Shown: positions 36,573 through 45,479, numbered from the stretch's first letter. The stretch is DNA of 64,000 bases from CAZNDN01 sp964571815 (GCA_964571815.1 CAZNDN010000002.1:33470-97469), one strand, 5' to 3'. Numbers and translations: made by a program. Notes: a model not told the origin generated them from the letters alone.

Positions 36573-37484
36573 ATGAGTATACACCTTGCCGACAACGAGA
36601 GTCGGACGGCGGCACCCGGCGTCGTCTGGTTCGGGGCAGGTGTCAACGTGGTGCTGGCTCTGGGGAAGCTCCTCGCGGGCATCCTGGGGCGCAGCAGCGC
36701 CCTGGTAGCGGACGGCGTGCATTCGTTCTCCGATCTGGCCACCGATGCCGTGGTCCTGATCTCACTGCGGCTTTCACGAAAGCCGGTGGATTCATCGCAC
36801 GATTTCGGTCATGGGAAGATGGAAACCCTCGGTGCCGCGCTGGTCGGAATTGCACTGATTTCCGCCGGGACGGCAATCCTCTGGTCCGCGGTGAACTCGG
36901 TAATCCAGGCTGTCGATGGTAACATACCTCCACGCCCGGAGTGGGCTGCGCTACTCGTGGCCCTGGTGTCGATCGCCGGAAAGGAGGGGCTGTTCCAGCT
37001 CACGCTCCGAGCCGCGACAAAACACCGCAGCAACGCGATCGCGGCCAACGCATGGCACCATCGATCCGATGCTTTCTCCTCGATCGCGACAACCCTGGGC
37101 ATCCTGGGGACACTACTTCTGGGTCCCCAGTGGCGCGTTCTCGACCCAATAGCGGCAATCGTCGTGAGCGCTCTCATATTCCAGGCCGCCGCAAAGATAA
37201 TCAAGGAAAGCATAGACGAGCTGGTCGAAAAATCGCTGGACAAGAACACGGAAAACGAGATTGTACGGCGTGTTGCGGCGATTGGAGGCGCCAATCGTCC
37301 CCACAGCCTTCGAACGAGGAAAATCGGGAATACCGTTGCCGTGAATCTCCACGTTCTCGTTCCTCCATCACTTCGGGTCGATGAGGCACACGAAATTTCA
37401 ACGGAAGTTGAGAAGGAAATCAAGGAAATGTTCGGCCCCGGAGCGTTCGTGTCCGTACATATTGAACCGTTGACGGACCGTTGA
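36573..37484 (+). CDS. Cation diffusion facilitator family metal efflux transporter
   Basis: 303 residues from the ATG at 36573 with an AGGAA site. Six membrane helices are followed by a C-terminal cytoplasmic domain (ENEIVRRVAAIGGANRPHSL, then VNLHVLVPPSLRVDEAHEIS). The transport site is of the His-Asp type: H50-x3-D54 in helix II and H162-x3-D166 in helix V, the pattern of zinc-selective members. It should export zinc or a similar ion in exchange for protons. It stands alone between the sigma factor gene and the tRNA cluster. Confidence 0.92.
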   Translation: MSIHLADNESRTAAPGVVWFGAGVNVVLALGKLLAGILGRSSALVADGVHSFSDLATDAVVLISLRLSRKPVDSSHDFGHGKMETLGAALVGIALISAGTAILWSAVNSVIQAVDGNIPPRPEWAALLVALVSIAGKEGLFQLTLRAATKHRSNAIAANAWHHRSDAFSSIATTLGILGTLLLGPQWRVLDPIAAIVVSALIFQAAAKIIKESIDELVEKSLDKNTENEIVRRVAAIGGANRPHSLRTRKIGNTVAVNLHVLVPPSLRVDEAHEISTEVEKEIKEMFGPGAFVSVHIEPLTDR

Positions 37485-37693
37485 GAAGGGTCACCGATAA
37501 ACCTGGAAACCGGATTCCCGACCTTCGCCTCCACTTTTGACACGTTCCCGCCTCGCAGGTGACCTTCGCTTCGACGCAGCGGTTGCGCCGCCCGCACGAC
37601 ACCCCGGTAATAATCGAGTTCTCGGCGGGCGTCATCCCGAAAGGCTCCGGAGCAGAACTTCGCACGGGAAATACGTCGCAGAAAAGGAGCACC

Positions 37694-37737
37694 AAAAAAG
37701 CCCGAATCCCTTAATTTTACAGGGGAAACGGGCTTTT
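37694..37737 (-). terminator. Intrinsic terminator of the tRNA transcript (bidirectional)
   Basis: GCCCG (37700-37704) pairs with CGGGC (37729-37733), with an inner CCCT/AGGG stem and flanking A6 and T4 tracts. On the minus strand it follows the tRNA-Asp 3' end by six bases and ends in a T6 run. Confidence 0.8.
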
Positions 37738-37742
37738 GATAA

Positions 37743-37819
37743 TGGCGGACCGGACGAGACTCGAACTCGCGGCCTCTGGCTTGACAGGCCAGCGTTCTAA
37801 CCAACTGAACTACCGGTCC
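37743..37819 (-). tRNA. tRNA-Asp (GTC)
   Basis: The minus strand gives a full cloverleaf: acceptor GGACCGG/CCGGTCC, D-arm GTTCAGTTGGTTAGAAC, anticodon stem CTGGC/GCCAG with loop CTGTCAA (anticodon GTC), and T-arm with GTTCGAGTC. The 3' CCA is encoded (complement of TGG at 37743-37745). Confidence 0.95.
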
Positions 37820-37908
37820 AAAACACTCTCCCCGGGCAGCATTGCCCTGCTCTCACTCTATGATTTCCCCGGCTCATCTTCCTCCGCCGGGCTTCCGCTC
37901 TCCCGTAA

Positions 37909-37983
37909 TGGGCGTTGTTGGATTCGAACCAACGACCACCTGCTTGTAAGGCAGGTACTCTATACCAACTGAGCTAAACGCCC
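37909..37983 (-). tRNA. tRNA-Val (TAC)
   Basis: The minus strand gives acceptor GGGCGTT/AACGCCC, D-arm TAGCTCAGTTGGTATAGAG, anticodon stem CCTGC/GCAGG with loop CTTACAA (anticodon TAC), and T-arm with GTTCGAATC. The CCA is not encoded, unlike the tRNA-Asp 90 bp downstream. Its first ten bases double as the last codons and stop of the small membrane protein gene. Confidence 0.95.
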
Positions 37984-38192
37984 TTCTCTCCTTGCGCATT
38001 CTTCCCGTGTTTTTCCTTGGAAAGGATTGCGAAAGGAATCATGATGCAATACACGCCGACCAGGATCAACGGGGCAACAGTCCACGAGAGAGGATTGCGC
38101 ACAGGGCCCTGCCCCAGCAGGACATAGCCCACCACCAGCAGCGCAACCGCGGCCCCCAGCAACCGGAAATTCTTCGATGAGAGCATTGTCAT
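37974..38192 (-). CDS. Small two-helix membrane protein (DUF3098-like)
   Basis: 72 residues with two hydrophobic helices, FRLLGAAVALLVVGYVLL and VAPLILVGVYCIMIPFAIL. They are separated by a short loop (GQGPVRNPLS), and a charged Lys-rich tail follows. This is the shape of DUF3098-type small membrane proteins of the FCB group, whose function is unknown. The ATG follows a purine-rich GGGAGGGGGTAG site. The final Gly, Val and the TAG stop are read from the first bases of tRNA-Val, so gene and tRNA share sequence and must lie on one primary transcript. Confidence 0.75.
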   Translation of the reverse strand: MTMLSSKNFRLLGAAVALLVVGYVLLGQGPVRNPLSWTVAPLILVGVYCIMIPFAILSKEKHGKNAQGEKGV

Positions 38193-38235
38193 GAGACTAC
38201 CCCCTCCCCATATCCCTTCCGACGGTGATCCACAT

Positions 38236-38265
38236 AAATTACTTCAATTGCTCATCGGAGGTCAA
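38236..38265 (-). promoter_or_regulatory. Promoter of the small membrane protein/tRNA unit
   Basis: On the minus strand, TTGACC (38265-38260), 18 bp and TAATTT (38241-38236). The -35 overlaps the stop codon of the HAMP protein gene. It would serve the small protein and both tRNAs. Confidence 0.5.
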
Positions 38266-38879
38266 CCCTGAAGCTTCAACGACGACGCGACGCGGGCTCG
38301 TTCGTGCTCGTCCGAAGCGTCCCGGAGGGTCACAAGCCGCTCCCGTGTCGTGCGAATCACGTCATTGAGCAGCCCCGCCAGGTTCTGCATCTCGTCGTGC
38401 TTGCGCAAGTGTATCTCCTCCGTATAGTCTCCCCGGATAAGGTCATGACAGGTCTTCTCGAACCGGTAAATCGGTCCCGCCAGCTTGTGAGAGAAAAACA
38501 CGGTGAGCAGCACGATCTGTAGTATTACCAGGAGAATTCCCACGCCGAATACCCAGAGAAGCGAGGAGAGGACCTGCGCCTTGTAGGCCCTGTCCGAAGA
38601 AAAATTGCGGAGGTAGCCGCGGATTTCTTCAAGCAACCCCTCGTACATCTCCGCCGTGGGCCGGGGAGTGTCCTGCAGTTGCAGAGCGATTTCGTTGTCG
38701 ACATTATCCTTGACAATAGCGATTGTCGTGTCTACGATGCTCTGTGAGGCGTAATAGAGGGTGAAGATCCAGAACAGAAGCATCACGATCATGGGAACAA
38801 GGAAGGTAATCATGTACCGTACCTGCAAGTGCCGGTTGATGAACACGTGCTTTCTGACAAACCGTCGTTGTTGAGGCAT
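38262..38879 (-). CDS. Two-helix membrane protein with HAMP domain
   Basis: 205 residues. The first membrane helix is at about 23-44 and the second at about 108-128. A periplasmic helical region lies between them and a cytoplasmic HAMP domain follows (FSHKLAGPIYRFEKTCHDLIRGDYTEEIHLRKHDEMQNLAG). There is no kinase, methyl-accepting or cyclase domain, so it is a truncated-looking sensor that could pass a signal to a partner. It follows the PgpH-like gene by 13 bp in the same operon, hence a possible link to cyclic di-AMP control (inference). Confidence 0.8.
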   Translation of the reverse strand: MPQQRRFVRKHVFINRHLQVRYMITFLVPMIVMLLFWIFTLYYASQSIVDTTIAIVKDNVDNEIALQLQDTPRPTAEMYEGLLEEIRGYLRNFSSDRAYKAQVLSSLLWVFGVGILLVILQIVLLTVFFSHKLAGPIYRFEKTCHDLIRGDYTEEIHLRKHDEMQNLAGLLNDVIRTTRERLVTLRDASDEHERARVASSLKLQG

Positions 38880-38892
38880 GCGGCTGCTCCCC

Positions 38893-41208
38893 TTACTTTT
38901 TCGTTGGATACTCTATCCTTGTATGAAAGATGCCCTGCAATACAGGCATAAACCCTTCGACGATCTTGTCCAGGTCGCGCAGCGTCAGGTCACATTCATC
39001 AAGCTGGTGAGCATTCAGCTTGTCCCGAATGATCTTCTTCACCAGCTCTCGCAGGAGCCTTGGGGAAGACGTTGCCAGGCTCCGGGAGGCGGCTTCCACG
39101 GAATCGGCAAGCATAATGATCGCGTTTTCACGGGTTTGCGGTACGGGACCCGGATACCTGAAATCCTTCTCCTGAACCTGCTTGTGAGGATCCTGGGCCA
39201 ACGCCTTCTCGTAGAAGAAGGAGACCGTCGATGTCCCGTGGTGCTGCATGACGGCGTCCTGCACGACCCGCGGAAGCTTGTGGGAGCGGGACAGCTCAAC
39301 CCCCTCCTTCACGTGCGAGCAGATTATCAAAGCGCTCATGTTCGGCGACAGCTTGTTATGAATGTTCTTGTCGTTGATGTGGTTCTCGACGAAGTAGTCG
39401 GCCTTCTCTATCTTACCGATATCGTGATAGTATGAGGCGACCCTGGCCAGAAGGGCATTGGCGCCTATCCCCTCCGCCGCCGATTCGGCGAGATTACCCA
39501 CCAGCACGCTGTGGTTATACGTCCCCGCGGCTTCTATGGAAAGCCTCTTGAGAATCGGATGGTTCATGTCCGCCAGCTCCACGAGTGTCATATTCGTGGA
39601 AAGGCCGAAAAGGTTTTCAAAGATCGCCACAAGCATCATCGCTATGAACGTGGCTGAGATAACATTGATAAGAGCAAGGCCGACGTTCTGTACAATCGCC
39701 AGCGGCAGCAGCTCAAACGTCAAGAGGTGCCATGTCAGAATAAACATGGTATATACCCCCGCCACCGGCGGCATGGCCTTGAAGAAATCCCAACGATACC
39801 TGATATCCCGATGCGCGAAACCGGCGGTCAGCCCGCCGAGAAGAGAATAGAGAAAAAGGCGATAGTTGAATCCGAGAACGATACCGAAGTAGATCGAAAC
39901 GAGGAATGAAACCAGCGCGCTCATCTGGAGATCAAATAGAATCGCCGCAAGTATGGCCGCCACCGCTGTGGGAATGATATACTCCGGAACAATCGAAGCA
40001 ATTTCCGGAGAGACATTGAAAAGCCTCGGAACCAGGAGTACTCCGCCCCGGATCACGGCAAACTGGATGATCACCAGCGAGGCAAGCGCCCAGAGCCTCG
40101 AGACGTTCTTCACCAGGTCGGGGCGAAACGTTCTGATATACACCGCCAGGGAAAGAAGGATGAACAGGCCCAGCAGAGCACGCCCGCCGTACCCGGCCAT
40201 GAGTCTCCATCGTTCCGTTCCCCGCCGGGTCCGCTGCAAAGCAATGGAAAGCGCCTTGAGCTTCTCCACCGTTTCGGCGCCAACCACCTGGTGCTTTCGC
40301 ATTATCTCGGTGTCTTTTATTACCTTTCCCTTGATAGGAAGCACCTCAAGCGAAGCACGCTGGCGGGCACGAGCCGTTGCCTCCCCATTGACCGTCACGT
40401 TCGGCCGGAGGTAGGCAAACAGGAGTTCGTAGACGGCGCTCAGAGCCTCCTGGTCGAATTTCCTTTCCCTCTTCAACAAGTGGATAACCCGCTCAAGCGC
40501 AATCTCCTTCACCGGCAGCTCGTCATGTTTTATGGCCAGCCTGATCGAGTCCCGGCGAAGCGCCACAAAATTCTTGTCGTAGATCAGGTGTCGGTCAAAC
40601 GAAGTGTTGTAGCGTTCCTGAAGCTCCTCCAGCTCTTCCTGCGACTCGACGAGAAGAACAGCCGAAACGCCGCTTTCCAGCACCTGCTGGGCCTGCAGCA
40701 AAGCATCATCAAGGAGGTACGGACGCGAAATAAGCAACTCAAGCGTAGACTCGGTCAGCTCGGTGCTCAGTTGTCGACGAGCGGCGTCGCGCAACGAGTC
40801 GGAAACACTCTTTTCGCCCAACCGGGAAACCACTCTCCGAAGCTCCAGGAAGCGCTCTCTTACTTGCCTTTTCACCTCCGGATCGTAATCAAGAATGAGG
40901 AGCACCTGGTCCATCGCGCGCCTGCGCTCACGCTCCAACTGCTTCGGGTCCTTCGGTATGTCGAAGGTGAACGGAGCGATCACCGTTTCCTTGGCAACCT
41001 CCCCTTCCTCGGGCAGGTTGAAACTCTGTACGGGCGAAACGTACGGGAAAAGCAACCCCATTGCCAGCGATGTCGTCAGGAGTATTACCACCGGCCTGGC
41101 GAAAAAGGCGCCAAGCCCGTAAAGCGGCCCTTTCTTGCGAGCCACAATCGAGAATGAATCGGTATCCCGTCGTCTCTTGCTCGTTTTCACAATCGCTGCC
41201 AATCGCAC
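38893..41208 (-). CDS. pgpH: 7TMR-HDED/HD domain c-di-AMP phosphodiesterase, PgpH-like
   Basis: 771 residues in the PgpH layout. A membrane helix near residue 35 is followed by a large extracytoplasmic 7TMR-HDED domain (about 60-330), six to seven membrane helices (about 340-530) and a cytoplasmic HD domain with H595-D596-I-G-K. The domain also has the LSPNMSALIICSHVKEGVELS and VMQHHGTS segments that bind the metal pair. This family hydrolyses cyclic di-AMP to pApA. The GTG at 41208 has a poor ribosome site, and a second GTG seven codons in is an alternative. It is co-transcribed with a HAMP sensor-like gene. Confidence 0.92.
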   Translation of the reverse strand: MRLAAIVKTSKRRRDTDSFSIVARKKGPLYGLGAFFARPVVILLTTSLAMGLLFPYVSPVQSFNLPEEGEVAKETVIAPFTFDIPKDPKQLERERRRAMDQVLLILDYDPEVKRQVRERFLELRRVVSRLGEKSVSDSLRDAARRQLSTELTESTLELLISRPYLLDDALLQAQQVLESGVSAVLLVESQEELEELQERYNTSFDRHLIYDKNFVALRRDSIRLAIKHDELPVKEIALERVIHLLKRERKFDQEALSAVYELLFAYLRPNVTVNGEATARARQRASLEVLPIKGKVIKDTEIMRKHQVVGAETVEKLKALSIALQRTRRGTERWRLMAGYGGRALLGLFILLSLAVYIRTFRPDLVKNVSRLWALASLVIIQFAVIRGGVLLVPRLFNVSPEIASIVPEYIIPTAVAAILAAILFDLQMSALVSFLVSIYFGIVLGFNYRLFLYSLLGGLTAGFAHRDIRYRWDFFKAMPPVAGVYTMFILTWHLLTFELLPLAIVQNVGLALINVISATFIAMMLVAIFENLFGLSTNMTLVELADMNHPILKRLSIEAAGTYNHSVLVGNLAESAAEGIGANALLARVASYYHDIGKIEKADYFVENHINDKNIHNKLSPNMSALIICSHVKEGVELSRSHKLPRVVQDAVMQHHGTSTVSFFYEKALAQDPHKQVQEKDFRYPGPVPQTRENAIIMLADSVEAASRSLATSSPRLLRELVKKIIRDKLNAHQLDECDLTLRDLDKIVEGFMPVLQGIFHTRIEYPTKK

Positions 41209-41625
41209 CGAGAAGGTATGAAAGGTTGTGCCATCGGCCCGCTCACCTCGAAGCCACGGAACAGTAGACGACCAGTGTCAAGAATGGCGCACTACGAAAC
41301 AGCCCGCACGCCGACCAGCCCCATCCACTCCGCCCCCCCCTGTGACCGCGGCCGACGACGCTGCCCGTACCTCATCCAGCTCAAGACGGCTCTATCCGGA
41401 AAATGTTTCTCGGCCCGCGATCCATAGTCGATGAATGCCGCTTGCGGCACACTGCTGAACCCGAACGGAAAGGGAGTCCTCTTCCCCGCACGCCTGAGGA
41501 TACCGTGCGCGGGCATATCGACACCCCTCTCACAAAAAAGGCTCGAATCTCTCGATTCAAGCCCTTGGATATTTCTTCCATGTGCCGGTGAGGCACATTC
41601 CGAACCGGCTTCGGCGTGCCGACGC
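41209..41625. other. Spacer upstream of pgpH containing a terminator
   Basis: 417 bp between two minus-strand transcription units. It includes the intrinsic terminator at 41534-41563 for the upstream LysM operon. The rest, which must contain the pgpH promoter, shows no clear consensus elements. Confidence 0.5.
41534..41563 (-). terminator. Intrinsic terminator of the lipoprotein-LysM operon
   Basis: On the minus strand, GGCTTGAATC-GAGA-GATTCGAGCC (one mismatch) is followed by TTTTTT. It lies about 62 nt after the LysM protein stop codon. Confidence 0.8.
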
Positions 41626-42336
41626 CTACCTGGGTATGTCAAGCACCTGACCGGGGAAAATCAGATCCTCGGCCCGTGAATACTTCGGCTCCTCAACCTG
41701 CCGCAGATACCGTTCGTAGCCACCGTCGATCACCGACTTGTTGGCGCGGTAAATGCTCGGCCACTGAGCCGGATCGCCGTAGATAAAGTCGTACTCGGCA
41801 ATACGCCACAGGCAGTCCCTTCTTCCGGGCACCAGCCGCACCGTGTAACTCATGGGCTTGTCCGGAAGGTTCGCTTTCACGCGCTCCAGAAGATCCTCGA
41901 CATCACGGATTTGATCCCGGATTCTCCACAGATAGGATACGGGTTTCTCCTTCAATGCGGCAATTCGGGCTTCCAGGGCCTTGATCTCGTCCATTCGTTT
42001 CGCCAGTTCATCGGAACTCAACCCCAGTAGCAACTCCAGTTCCTGACGAATCGAGGCAATTTCATTCTCCGCATCGATCACATCCTGCTCGGTAATACCG
42101 AGGATATCGTACTTCTCCTGAATGATAGCGGCGATCTGCTGCTCGATATCATCGATCTGCTGCCTCAGGCTCTCAATCCTGGCCTGTTCCTCGGCAATCT
42201 GCTCTTTGGCGACCTTCTCCCGCTGTTGTGCGGAAGCGAGTTCGATTTCGTATTCATCGTATGTCATCTCAGTCTTCGCGGCGAACGTGACCATCGCCAC
42301 CAACAAACAGAGTGACATTGCCTTAACTGTCCTCAT
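41626..42336 (-). CDS. Secreted coiled-coil protein with LysM-like C-terminal domain
   Basis: 236 residues. A signal peptide (KAMSLCLLVAMVTFAAK) precedes a long Glu/Gln/Ile-rich coiled coil (about 30-140). The C-terminal 75 residues (YTVRLVPGRRDCLWRIAEYD, PAQWPSIYRANK, DLIFPGQVLDIP) form a LysM-like peptidoglycan-binding domain with a short insertion. AGGAGGGTTGAACT precedes the ATG. The protein probably spans part of the periplasm and grips the cell wall. A coiled-coil lipoprotein gene lies 42 bp upstream in the same operon. Confidence 0.85.
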   Translation of the reverse strand: MRTVKAMSLCLLVAMVTFAAKTEMTYDEYEIELASAQQREKVAKEQIAEEQARIESLRQQIDDIEQQIAAIIQEKYDILGITEQDVIDAENEIASIRQELELLLGLSSDELAKRMDEIKALEARIAALKEKPVSYLWRIRDQIRDVEDLLERVKANLPDKPMSYTVRLVPGRRDCLWRIAEYDFIYGDPAQWPSIYRANKSVIDGGYERYLRQVEEPKYSRAEDLIFPGQVLDIPR

Positions 42337-42378
42337 AGTTCAACCCTCCTGCGCTTTGTCGTGACCGGTTGCTGAGTA

Positions 42379-42648
42379 CTACATTTTCCCCATTTTTACC
42401 TTAAGTTCGTCCCGCTCTTCCTCGTGCCTGCGAAGCTCGGCCTGCTTCTCCTGCAGCAAGCTCTCAAGCTGCATCCGCTCACTCCTGAGTTCGGACAACT
42501 TGCGCTCCGCGGCATCAGCGGCGGCTCGTGTCTCCTCGAGCTTCGCCAACTCTTCCTCGCTGGGCCTCTTCGTACAACCGCCAACACCACACAGCGCAAC
42601 CACACTCCCCACTGCCAGCAGTCGCGTCACCCTGTTGCTTCGTCGCAT
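42379..42648 (-). CDS. Small coiled-coil lipoprotein
   Basis: 89 residues from the ATG at 42648, which has the strong site AAAGGAGGTG. The frame is open further upstream but lacks such a site. Lipobox CGVGGC places the Cys at about residue 25. The rest is one continuous charged coiled coil (EEELAKLEETRAAADAAERK and onward). Size and shape resemble Braun-type or TolB/YbgF-like envelope spacers. It is the first gene of the operon with the LysM protein and is driven by a near-consensus promoter, so it is probably abundant. Confidence 0.8.
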   Translation of the reverse strand: MRRSNRVTRLLAVGSVVALCGVGGCTKRPSEEELAKLEETRAAADAAERKLSELRSERMQLESLLQEKQAELRRHEEERDELKVKMGKM

Positions 42649-42724
42649 AAACCACACCTCCTTTGCCTCGATGAGCTGTATTCTCCACCTACCGGACAAC
42701 CGGACCCCGGAAAAGACTGATAAA

Positions 42725-42753
42725 AGTATAGTTTATCCATAATCTCAAGTCAA
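42725..42753 (-). promoter_or_regulatory. Strong sigma-70 promoter of the lipoprotein-LysM operon
   Basis: On the minus strand, TTGACT (42753-42748), a 17 bp spacer and TATACT (42730-42725). Both elements are identical to those at 20563-20591. Confidence 0.8.
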
Positions 42754-42817
42754 GCGACACTCCCGAAACACACCCGGTTTCGGCATCCATGCAGCTTCTC
42801 AAGAGCCTCAACCGTGC

Positions 42818-44203
42818 CTAAAAGTGCTTCAGAGCCGGCTTGCCGACCGGAAAAACGTTGAATCCCATGTCAAACAACGCCCGATGATCAAGTATATTCC
42901 TGCCGTCGAATACGAACGCGGGGTGCTCCATTTCTTCATACACCCGGCCGTAGTCCAGATCCCGGTAGCGATCCCATTCCGTCAAAATCGCAATCGCATG
43001 CGCCCCGCGAGCCGCTTCGTAGGGATCTTCACGGAACTCGATCGCGTCACCGCACGACGCCAAATCCTCCGCGGCGTTGCCCAGCGCCTTCGGATCGGTC
43101 ACTATCACCCTTGCGCGCTCCCCAACCAGCTTCCGCGCAATATAAATCGCGGGCGACTCTCTGGTGTCGCCCGTATTCGCCTTGAACGCAAACCCGAACA
43201 AGGCAATGCGCTTGTCCGAGAGCGTGTTGAACATGAAGCGAATCATTGTCTTGACAAAACGCGTCTCCTGGTATTCGTTGATTTCAACAACCGATCGCCA
43301 GTATGCCGCCACTTCATCAAGCCCGTAGTGCTCACAAATATACACAAGGTTCAACAGGTCTTTCTTGAAACACGAGCCCCCGAAGCCCACACTGCACTGA
43401 AGAAAGCGGGAGCCGATCCTGCCGTCCATACCGATGGCCCTGCTCACCTCATCGATATCCGCACCCGTTTTCTCACACAGGGCGGAAATACTGTTGACCG
43501 AGGAAATACGCTGTGCCAGAAACGCATTGGCCGTCAGCTTGGAAAGCTCGGCACTCCAGATATTGCTGGTGACAATCTTCTCGGGCGGAACCCAGGAGGC
43601 GTAGATGTCCACCAGCTCTTTGCTCGCGGCCTGCCCGCGCGGCGTCTCGTGAGAACCGATCAACACCCGGTCCGGAGACTCCAGGTCGCGTATCGCCGTA
43701 CCTTCGGCGAGGAACTCCGGGTTGGACAACACTTCGAAATGAATACCGCGATCGTTTGCGTTCAGAATCCTCTCCATTGCGCGGGCAGTGCGCACCGGAA
43801 GCGTACTCTTCTCAACCACGATTTTGTCGGAGTCCGACACCTTCGCAATGGTTCGCGCGGTCTTCTCCCAGTACTGAAGGTCGGCGGCCTTCCCCGCCCC
43901 TTCACCGAAAGACTTGGTCGGTGTATTCACCGAAACGAACACGATGTCGGCCTCACGAACCGCCCCCTCCACATCGACGGAAAAGAAAAGGTTCCTTCCG
44001 CGGGCCCGCCCAACCACATCGCGCAAGCCGGGCTCGTATATCGGAAGGTCATCGCTGAGCCAGGCTCCGATCTTGCTCTGGTTGACGTCGACGACGGTCA
44101 CCTTGACATCGGGACACTTGTCCGCAATCACGGCCATGGTCGGTCCGCCGACATAGCCGGCGCCAATACAAAGTATTTTCTTGCGATATTCGGCATTACT
44201 CAT
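42818..44203 (-). CDS. ugd: UDP-glucose 6-dehydrogenase, animal-type
   Basis: 461 residues, the NAD-dependent enzyme that oxidises UDP-glucose twice to UDP-glucuronate. The Rossmann motif is in ILCIGAGYVGGPTMAVIA. The catalytic Cys is C278 in SVGFGGSCFKKDLLNLV. The segments VTVVDVNQSKI, LPIYEPGL, FVSVNTPTK and GFAFKANTGDTRES follow the animal and plant enzyme far more closely than the usual bacterial Ugd, and the length (461) also fits. It should supply glucuronate for surface glycans. It is a single gene with no other sugar-nucleotide gene adjacent. Confidence 0.95.
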   Translation of the reverse strand: MSNAEYRKKILCIGAGYVGGPTMAVIADKCPDVKVTVVDVNQSKIGAWLSDDLPIYEPGLRDVVGRARGRNLFFSVDVEGAVREADIVFVSVNTPTKSFGEGAGKAADLQYWEKTARTIAKVSDSDKIVVEKSTLPVRTARAMERILNANDRGIHFEVLSNPEFLAEGTAIRDLESPDRVLIGSHETPRGQAASKELVDIYASWVPPEKIVTSNIWSAELSKLTANAFLAQRISSVNSISALCEKTGADIDEVSRAIGMDGRIGSRFLQCSVGFGGSCFKKDLLNLVYICEHYGLDEVAAYWRSVVEINEYQETRFVKTMIRFMFNTLSDKRIALFGFAFKANTGDTRESPAIYIARKLVGERARVIVTDPKALGNAAEDLASCGDAIEFREDPYEAARGAHAIAILTEWDRYRDLDYGRVYEEMEHPAFVFDGRNILDHRALFDMGFNVFPVGKPALKHF

Positions 44204-44411
44204 TCAGTTTCTTCCCCTGCTCGAACACAGTGAACTCTCGCGCGGAAACAAAGAGGCACGGCACAGCCGGCACTCTCCCACTCCGCCTCTATGACAGAGT
44301 GTAACCCCTTTGAACCGCCCTCCACGGGCGTTTGAGAAAATATATTGCGAAGGCGCCCGCTGCCCGTACCCCTCACCCCGGCACCCCCCGGATTCAACGG
44401 CCTCCCCTGTG

Positions 44412-45479
44412 CTATTCCTCTTCCCAAACGGCATCAGCCACCGCCCTTCGCACCGCATTGATGGTCTCCCGGTTGGACCTTCTCCGCGGAAACGTGTGAT
44501 TGGCCAGCATCACCAGTCCCCGGCCGCGCCGCACGTCCACCGCGCACATGCTGCCGGTGAATCCGGTCTTTCCGAATGTTCGGTCGGAGCACCGCCCCCC
44601 CATGAACCTTCGCTGCGCCAGTTCCCATCCCAGACCGGTGCACTCCGGAAGGTGAGGAATGCAGTCTCGGGAAATCAGTTCAACCGTCTCCTCTTCCAGG
44701 AACCGTCGTCCCCCGGCGAACCCTCCCGCGAGCAGCATTCGCAAAAATTTCAGGATGTCCCCCGCGGTTGAGAACACTCCCGCCGACCCCACATCCTTGA
44801 GAGGAAGAAGTGAACGCGCACTCTCATCGTGCACCACCCCTCGAACAACCGAACCATCCCGCTCATCGATCTCCGATGGTGCAACCCTCGACAGCTTGCT
44901 CCGGTCAACACCAAAGCCGGTATCGCCCATTCCAAGCGGTTCGAAGAAAATCTCGCGGGCCAGGTCGGCCGGCCCGGCGCCGCCCAGCCGCTCCAGTGCG
45001 ATCCCCAACAGCACGCTGGCCGTATTCGTGTAACAGTACACACTTCCCGGTTCCGAAACCGGGGGTGTCGTACGTATCGTTTCGAGAATCTTCTCCGGAG
45101 CCAGGTCGCGCAGCGAGGAAAGCCGGTAGCCGAAGTCGAGGGTGTGGGACAAGAGGTGGTACACCGTGACCGTACCACGAAGGTCGATGCGGCATTCCGG
45201 CACAATCTCCCGCAGCGGGGTCCCCGCTTCAACTCGCCCCTTTCCGATGAAATACAGCGCCAGACTCGAAGTCGGAATCGCTTTCGTGAGAGAGGCAACA
45301 TCGAAAATGGTGTCCAGCGATGCCGGAGCCGCGTCCCTCGCGTAGGTCAGCCTTCCGAACGCACCCGCCCAGAGCACTTCCTTCACATCGGTCACCCCGA
45401 CCACACAGCCGGGGAATACGCCCCTTTCGATCGCCTCCTCCGCAATGTTCGCTACCCTTCGTGACAACCCCTCCACCAT
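44412..45479 (-). CDS. Serine hydrolase, class C beta-lactamase/esterase family
   Basis: 355 residues from the ATG at 45479 after GGGGAGGATGCG. The nucleophile motif S63-L-T-K66 (in FDVASLTKAIPTS), the Y150-T-N152 motif and a later GKTGFTGS segment replacing KTG form the active site of the beta-lactamase/DD-peptidase fold. No signal peptide is visible with this start, so it is more likely an intracellular esterase or amidase than a true lactamase. The start region faces the divergent esterase gene at 45680. Confidence 0.88.
   Translation of the reverse strand: MVEGLSRRVANIAEEAIERGVFPGCVVGVTDVKEVLWAGAFGRLTYARDAAPASLDTIFDVASLTKAIPTSSLALYFIGKGRVEAGTPLREIVPECRIDLRGTVTVYHLLSHTLDFGYRLSSLRDLAPEKILETIRTTPPVSEPGSVYCYTNTASVLLGIALERLGGAGPADLAREIFFEPLGMGDTGFGVDRSKLSRVAPSEIDERDGSVVRGVVHDESARSLLPLKDVGSAGVFSTAGDILKFLRMLLAGGFAGGRRFLEEETVELISRDCIPHLPECTGLGWELAQRRFMGGRCSDRTFGKTGFTGSMCAVDVRRGRGLVMLANHTFPRRRSNRETINAVRRAVADAVWEEE

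Noticed and set aside
41333..41342. Poly-C run in the spacer before pgpH as a phase-variation tract
   Set aside because: It lies in a non-coding spacer without recognised promoter elements beside it, so a switch cannot be supported.
42824..44233. Long plus-strand open frame (469 codons) opposite the UDP-glucose dehydrogenase gene
   Set aside because: It is antisense to a clearly coding gene, with no start site, no recognisable domain and the low-complexity composition typical of a GC-rich shadow frame.
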